Shown here: piece by piece, positions 6,819 to 9,319 of the stretch | Layout: each line of letters starts with the position of its first letter | Position numbering within the stretch: the first letter of the stretch is position 1 | Assembly (NCBI GenBank): GCA_002335115.1 | Contig: DDCR01000166.1 | Coordinates: 1-9,319, forward strand | From: Oceanospirillaceae bacterium UBA2001 | Lineage (GTDB): Bacteria > Pseudomonadota > Gammaproteobacteria > Pseudomonadales > Balneatricaceae | Length of the DNA: 9,319 nucleotides | Direction: 5' to 3' | The notes under the pieces: model-generated | The model's input: only the letters and a program-made list of their open reading frames with translations | What the model was told of the DNA's origin: nothing | Databases searched by the model: none | Translations under genes and position numbers: made by a program

Positions 6819-8276
6819 ATGAATGCGACACAATTATATATAGACGGGCAATACTGCGATGCTACCTCAAATGAGGCTTTTGCTGATTACAATCCAGCAA
6901 CTGGCGAGTTACTAGCCCACATCCAAACCGCTTCTTTAAACGATGTTGATAAGGCTGTTGCCGCGGCTAAGCGCGGCTTTGCTGTTTGGTCAGCGATGAC
7001 CGGCACTGAACGTGGCCGTATTTTACAAAAAGCGGTCGCTATTTTGCGTGAACGCAATGATGAACTGGCAATGATAGAAGTATTAGATACCGGCAAGCCG
7101 ATTCAAGAAGCGGATTGTGTTGATATAGCCACTGGCGCCGATGTTATCGAATACTATGCGGGTCTTGCCGCCACTATTAGCGGTCAGCAGCAAGATTTAG
7201 GGGGGACTAATTTTTATTATACACGCCGTGAGCCGTTAGGTGTTTGCGCAGGTATCGGCGCTTGGAATTACCCCATTCAAATTGCCATGTGGAAATCAGG
7301 GCCTGCCCTGGCAGCCGGTAACGCGATGATCTTCAAACCATCTGAAGAAACACCGTTAGGTGCTCTTAAACTGGCAGAAATTTATACACAAGCAGGTCTT
7401 CCTGATGGGGTATTTAATGTAGTGCAAGGTGATGGCGAAATTGGCCAGGCGCTTTCTCGCCACCCTGAAATTGCCAAAGTATCCTTTACAGGTGAATGCG
7501 GCACCGGAAAAAAAGTCATGGCTGATGCTGCGAGTACATTAAAAGAAGTCACCATGGAGTTAGGTGGTAAATCTGCTTTCATTGCCTTTGAAGATGCGGA
7601 TATCGAAAACGCTGTTTCTGGGGCTTTGTTGGCTAATTTTTATACTCAAGGTGAAGTATGTACTAACGGTACTCGCGTATTTGTACACGCGAGCATTTAT
7701 GATCAATTTATTGAAAAAATCAAAGCGCGTACCGAGAAAATTATCATTGGAGATCCAACTCATGCTGATACTCAAGTGGGCGCGCTTATCTCTAAAGATC
7801 ATATGCAAAAAGTACTTGGCTATATTGAAGCGGCAAAGGCTGCGGGTGCCACGCTTGTTTGCGGTGGCGAACAAGTGACTGAAAATGGCTTAGACCGTGG
7901 TAACTTTGTGCAACCCACAGTCTTTGCAGATTGCACTGATGACATGCCTAACACGATAGATGAAATATTTGGCCCTGTGATGTCTATCTTAAAGTTTGAT
8001 ACAGAAGAAGAAGTTATCGAGCGTGCTAACAATACCGAGTTTGGCCTAGCAAACGGTATTTTCACCACTAATATATCTCGTGCACACCGGGTTATTGCCA
8101 AATTAGAAGCGGGAATTTGCTTCATCAATACTTGGGGGGCATCTCCTGCGCAAATGCCAGTAGGAGGTTATAAACAATCAGGTATTGGCCGTGAAAACGG
8201 TATCGATACTCTTAATCAATACACCCAAGTTAAAAGTGTCTTTATCGAGCTTGGCGACGTTGAATGCCCTTATTAA
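6819..8276 (+). CDS. betB: Betaine-aldehyde dehydrogenase (BetB-type, NAD(P)+-dependent)
   Basis: This is a full-length ALDH of 485 residues from ATG 6819; E. coli BetB has 490. The closest landmarks to BetB are [45 protein letters not shown] with the general base Glu247, EVCTNGTRV with the catalytic Cys281, [11 protein letters not shown], and [16 protein letters not shown]. The reaction is betaine aldehyde, or a similar amino aldehyde, plus NAD(P)+ and water to the acid. An ATG at 6798 would add seven residues but has no ribosome binding site. AAAAGAG at 6805-6811 is seven bases from 6819, and the first conserved strand (LYIDGQY) follows at once. It is the last gene of the set and would take the aldehyde made by the GMC enzyme. 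Specificity for betaine aldehyde itself is inferred from overall similarity. Confidence 0.93.
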   Translation: MNATQLYIDGQYCDATSNEAFADYNPATGELLAHIQTASLNDVDKAVAAAKRGFAVWSAMTGTERGRILQKAVAILRERNDELAMIEVLDTGKPIQEADCVDIATGADVIEYYAGLAATISGQQQDLGGTNFYYTRREPLGVCAGIGAWNYPIQIAMWKSGPALAAGNAMIFKPSEETPLGALKLAEIYTQAGLPDGVFNVVQGDGEIGQALSRHPEIAKVSFTGECGTGKKVMADAASTLKEVTMELGGKSAFIAFEDADIENAVSGALLANFYTQGEVCTNGTRVFVHASIYDQFIEKIKARTEKIIIGDPTHADTQVGALISKDHMQKVLGYIEAAKAAGATLVCGGEQVTENGLDRGNFVQPTVFADCTDDMPNTIDEIFGPVMSILKFDTEEEVIERANNTEFGLANGIFTTNISRAHRVIAKLEAGICFINTWGASPAQMPVGGYKQSGIGRENGIDTLNQYTQVKSVFIELGDVECPY

Positions 8277-8333
8277 AAACGTTCATGTACGTAAATATTC
8301 GGATGTAAGAACTAAAGATGAGTCAACTATTTC

Positions 8334-8357
8334 GGCACCTCGACGTTTCGAGTGGGT
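8334..8357 (-). repeat. Candidate terminal repeat of the ISL3 remnant
   Basis: The sequence starts with GGCACCTCGACGTTTCGAG and touches the transposase stop codon, where an ISL3 end is expected. It contains a small CTCGA/TCGAG inverted pair (8339-8343 and 8348-8352). No second copy is visible at either end of the inserted segment, so the call rests on position and its GG start. Confidence 0.4.
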
Positions 8358-8956
8358 TAGCCATTGTTTAGTACCACGCTCGCTGGGCTGGCAATCATAT
8401 AAATCATCGTGATGAAATTCTTGTTTGTTCGATAGCCACGGGCTCGTGCCCTTGCTGCTTGGAACAAACTGTTTAACCCTTCCATACGAGCGTTTTTGTA
8501 GGTTGAAGTCCAGCGCCATACAACTCGTTCAGCATGCCGCTCTAGGGTGGCCACAGCCTTTCTCATGGGCTCAAATATATCGCCTACATCCATGAGACTT
8601 CGAGCGTAACGAATGAAATTGGTAATGCGCCATCGTGCTGCTTGGTGTCTTTGCTAGCCTAATCCAGGACAGCTTTTCTTTCACCATCCAAGCCACAGAT
8701 GTGTGCGTGTCGCCATGAATTAGCTCAAGCAACGCCGTGTGTTGGGGTACTAGGGATTTTCCGTCCAAAAACGACAAAAAACGCTGAAGCCCTCACCCCT
8801 CAAAGCCTTCAAGAGGGTATTACTTTTCCTGAAGTCCATTCTTGTACACTTTTTGGTTAAGATGTAGAACGAGATGGCTGATATTAGGAGTTTAATGAGG
8901 CTTGGTGCGTGTTCAATGCGGCATCCATCCTCTTCTGGAGAATAGAGGGCAGGCAC
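8357..8956 (-). pseudogene. ISL3-family transposase, C-terminal part, multiply frameshifted
   Basis: Reading the minus strand from 8956 down, similarity moves through all three frames. The first frame (8956 to about 8770) has TLLKALRGEGFSVF and is the least certain part. The second (about 8777-8650) has FLDGKSLVPQHTALLELI and VAWMVKEKLSWIRLA. The third (about 8650-8357) has AARWRITNFIRYARSLMDV, then NARMEGLNSLFQAARARARG and YRTNKNFITMIYMIASPA, and ends in TAA. The last block is the conserved C-terminal end of ISL3 transposases; the Glu in MEGLN is the expected last residue of the catalytic DDE triad. The two frame changes lie near 8770 and 8642-8656, and an in-frame stop is also met in the middle frame at 8793-8795. 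The N-terminal half is missing. The protein cannot be functional. ISL3 assignment is firm for the C-terminus. Confidence 0.85.
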
Positions 8957-9104
8957 TCTTCAATTGACAATATACCATTAGCCGAGACCGTGAATTAGTT
9001 TCTGTATTTGCTCATCATCAACCCCTGCGAGGGATAAGCACCTTGGCCATGTTTTTATGCTTTAACAAAATCATGGGGGTTATTAGTGCCAACAATATTT
9101 GTTG

Positions 9105-9319
9105 CTGGTGAGCCCACAAGTAATGACCCCCATTGCTTTAGAGCAATGGGTTTATTTTGGTTTTACCATTGTGTTTAGTGTTTCGGGTTACTATGCCATT
9201 GTATTGGCGATGCGTTTGGGTGCGGCTTCAATTGTGGCGCCCTTTCGGTATTCACGGTTATTATTTTCCCTTATGATTGGTGTGTTTATTTTTAAGGAAC
9301 AGCCTGATGCTTTAACACT
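9105..9319 (+). pseudogene. DMT/EamA-family transporter, 3' fragment (continues past window)
   Basis: The open frame reads SPQVMTPIALEQWVYFG, then FSVSGYYAIVLAMRLGAAS, then VAPFRYSRLLFSLMIGVFIF and KEQPDALTL to the window end. This is the second EamA half of a DMT carrier: a GYYA helix, the VAPFRYSRLL motif, and the acidic KEQPD loop before the last helix. The same frame has a TAG at 9084-9086, and no plausible N-terminal half or start precedes it. The piece is complementary to the fragment ending at 1951, which stops at the matching point in the family, and lies in the same orientation. The simplest reading is one gene cut in two. An ATG at 9123 is an internal methionine, not a proper start. 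Confidence 0.82.

Larger units (their letters stand above)
8334..8956 (-). mobile_element. ISL3-family insertion sequence remnant
   Basis: The minus strand carries the decayed second half of an ISL3-type transposase gene and, just beyond its stop codon, a candidate terminal sequence at 8334-8357. The N-terminal zinc-finger and helix-turn-helix half is not recognisable. The second terminal repeat is not seen before the transporter homology starts near 9105. In the 148 bases at 8957-9104 I see no gene, only the near-palindrome CAACAATATTTGTTG at 9090-9104. The element is therefore an immobile relic at the right edge of the inserted segment and may mark how it arrived. Confidence 0.75.
1949..9104. 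other. Inserted segment of about 7.1 kb splitting the DMT transporter gene
   Basis: The 5' transporter fragment ends with LFLQLTTLPY just before 1949. The 3' fragment resumes in the same orientation at about 9105-9111 with SPQVMTPIALEQWVY. Together they give about 273 residues of a family of about 290-300 with no duplicated or obviously missing domain, before the window ends. The segment between holds the LysR gene, the five-gene oxidative set and an ISL3 remnant at the right edge. Both junctions are approximate to about 20 bases, because I see no target duplication or terminal inverted repeat shared by the two ends. The direction and mechanism of gain are inferred; recombination between IS copies or imprecise transposition would both fit. 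Confidence 0.7.

Noticed and set aside
7560..7878. Two opposite 104-residue frames inside the BetB gene
   Set aside because: Both lie wholly within a strongly conserved aldehyde dehydrogenase gene and show no recognisable domain.
4754..8276. Plain choline-to-glycine-betaine operon (betA-betB)
   Set aside because: Both enzymes are close to BetA and BetB, but the linked oxygenase, hydrolase, cupin and LysR, and the lack of betI and betT, make a simple betaine locus an incomplete description.
8283..8519. Minus-strand reading frame of 78 residues next to betB
   Set aside because: It overlaps the ISL3 C-terminal block in another frame, and its own translation shows no family resemblance; it is a shadow of the relic.
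9090..9104. Near-palindrome CAACAATATTTGTTG at the right junction as an attachment site
   Set aside because: There is no matching copy at the left junction and no integrase gene in the window; such AT-rich symmetry is common by chance.
1940..9110. Terminal inverted repeats and a target-site duplication for the whole inserted segment
   Set aside because: Comparing about 30 bases at each junction gave only a shared CACTAA-like hexamer in inverted orientation, which is not convincing.

Overview
The window looks like accessory DNA from a gammaproteobacterium, probably a marine or moderately halophilic one. I infer this from the moderate AT-rich composition, a YadG/YadH-type ABC exporter, close resemblance of two proteins to gammaproteobacterial BetA/BetB, and an ISL3-type transposase remnant. 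No single feature fixes the genus.

Layout. Positions 1-1115 hold the 3' end of an ABC ATPase gene, overlapped by 4 bases by its ABC-2 permease gene. Positions 1341-1951 hold the first two thirds of a drug/metabolite-transporter (DMT, EamA) gene, which also carries a one-base frameshift in a T-run near 1489-1494. Its missing last third reappears at about 9105-9319, running off the window. Everything between, about 7.1 kb, therefore looks like an insertion into this transporter gene.

The inserted segment has two parts. The first (1971-8276) is a same-strand set: a LysR regulator with a terminator-like hairpin after it; a roughly 480-base intergenic region with strong inverted repeats; then five tightly spaced genes. 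These encode an Fe(II)/2-oxoglutarate oxygenase with an HxD-type metal site in the BesD/ArpA-like style, an isochorismatase-type cysteine hydrolase, a BetA-like GMC flavin dehydrogenase, a small EutQ/DUF861-like cupin, and a BetB-type betaine-aldehyde dehydrogenase. The second part (about 8334-8956, minus strand) is the decayed 3' half of an ISL3-family transposase gene, spread over three reading frames, with a candidate terminal repeat next to its stop codon.

The plausible joint role is oxidation of a small amine, amino acid or quaternary-ammonium compound. The oxygenase would hydroxylate, the GMC enzyme would oxidise alcohol to aldehyde, the BetB homologue would oxidise aldehyde to acid, and the hydrolase would cleave an amide-like bond at some step. 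The LysR would be a local regulator. There is no betI and no betT/BCCT transporter, and the oxygenase, hydrolase and cupin are not part of the classical choline-to-betaine pathway. The substrate cannot be read from the sequence. The gene set and its position inside a broken transporter gene are the most interesting content here.
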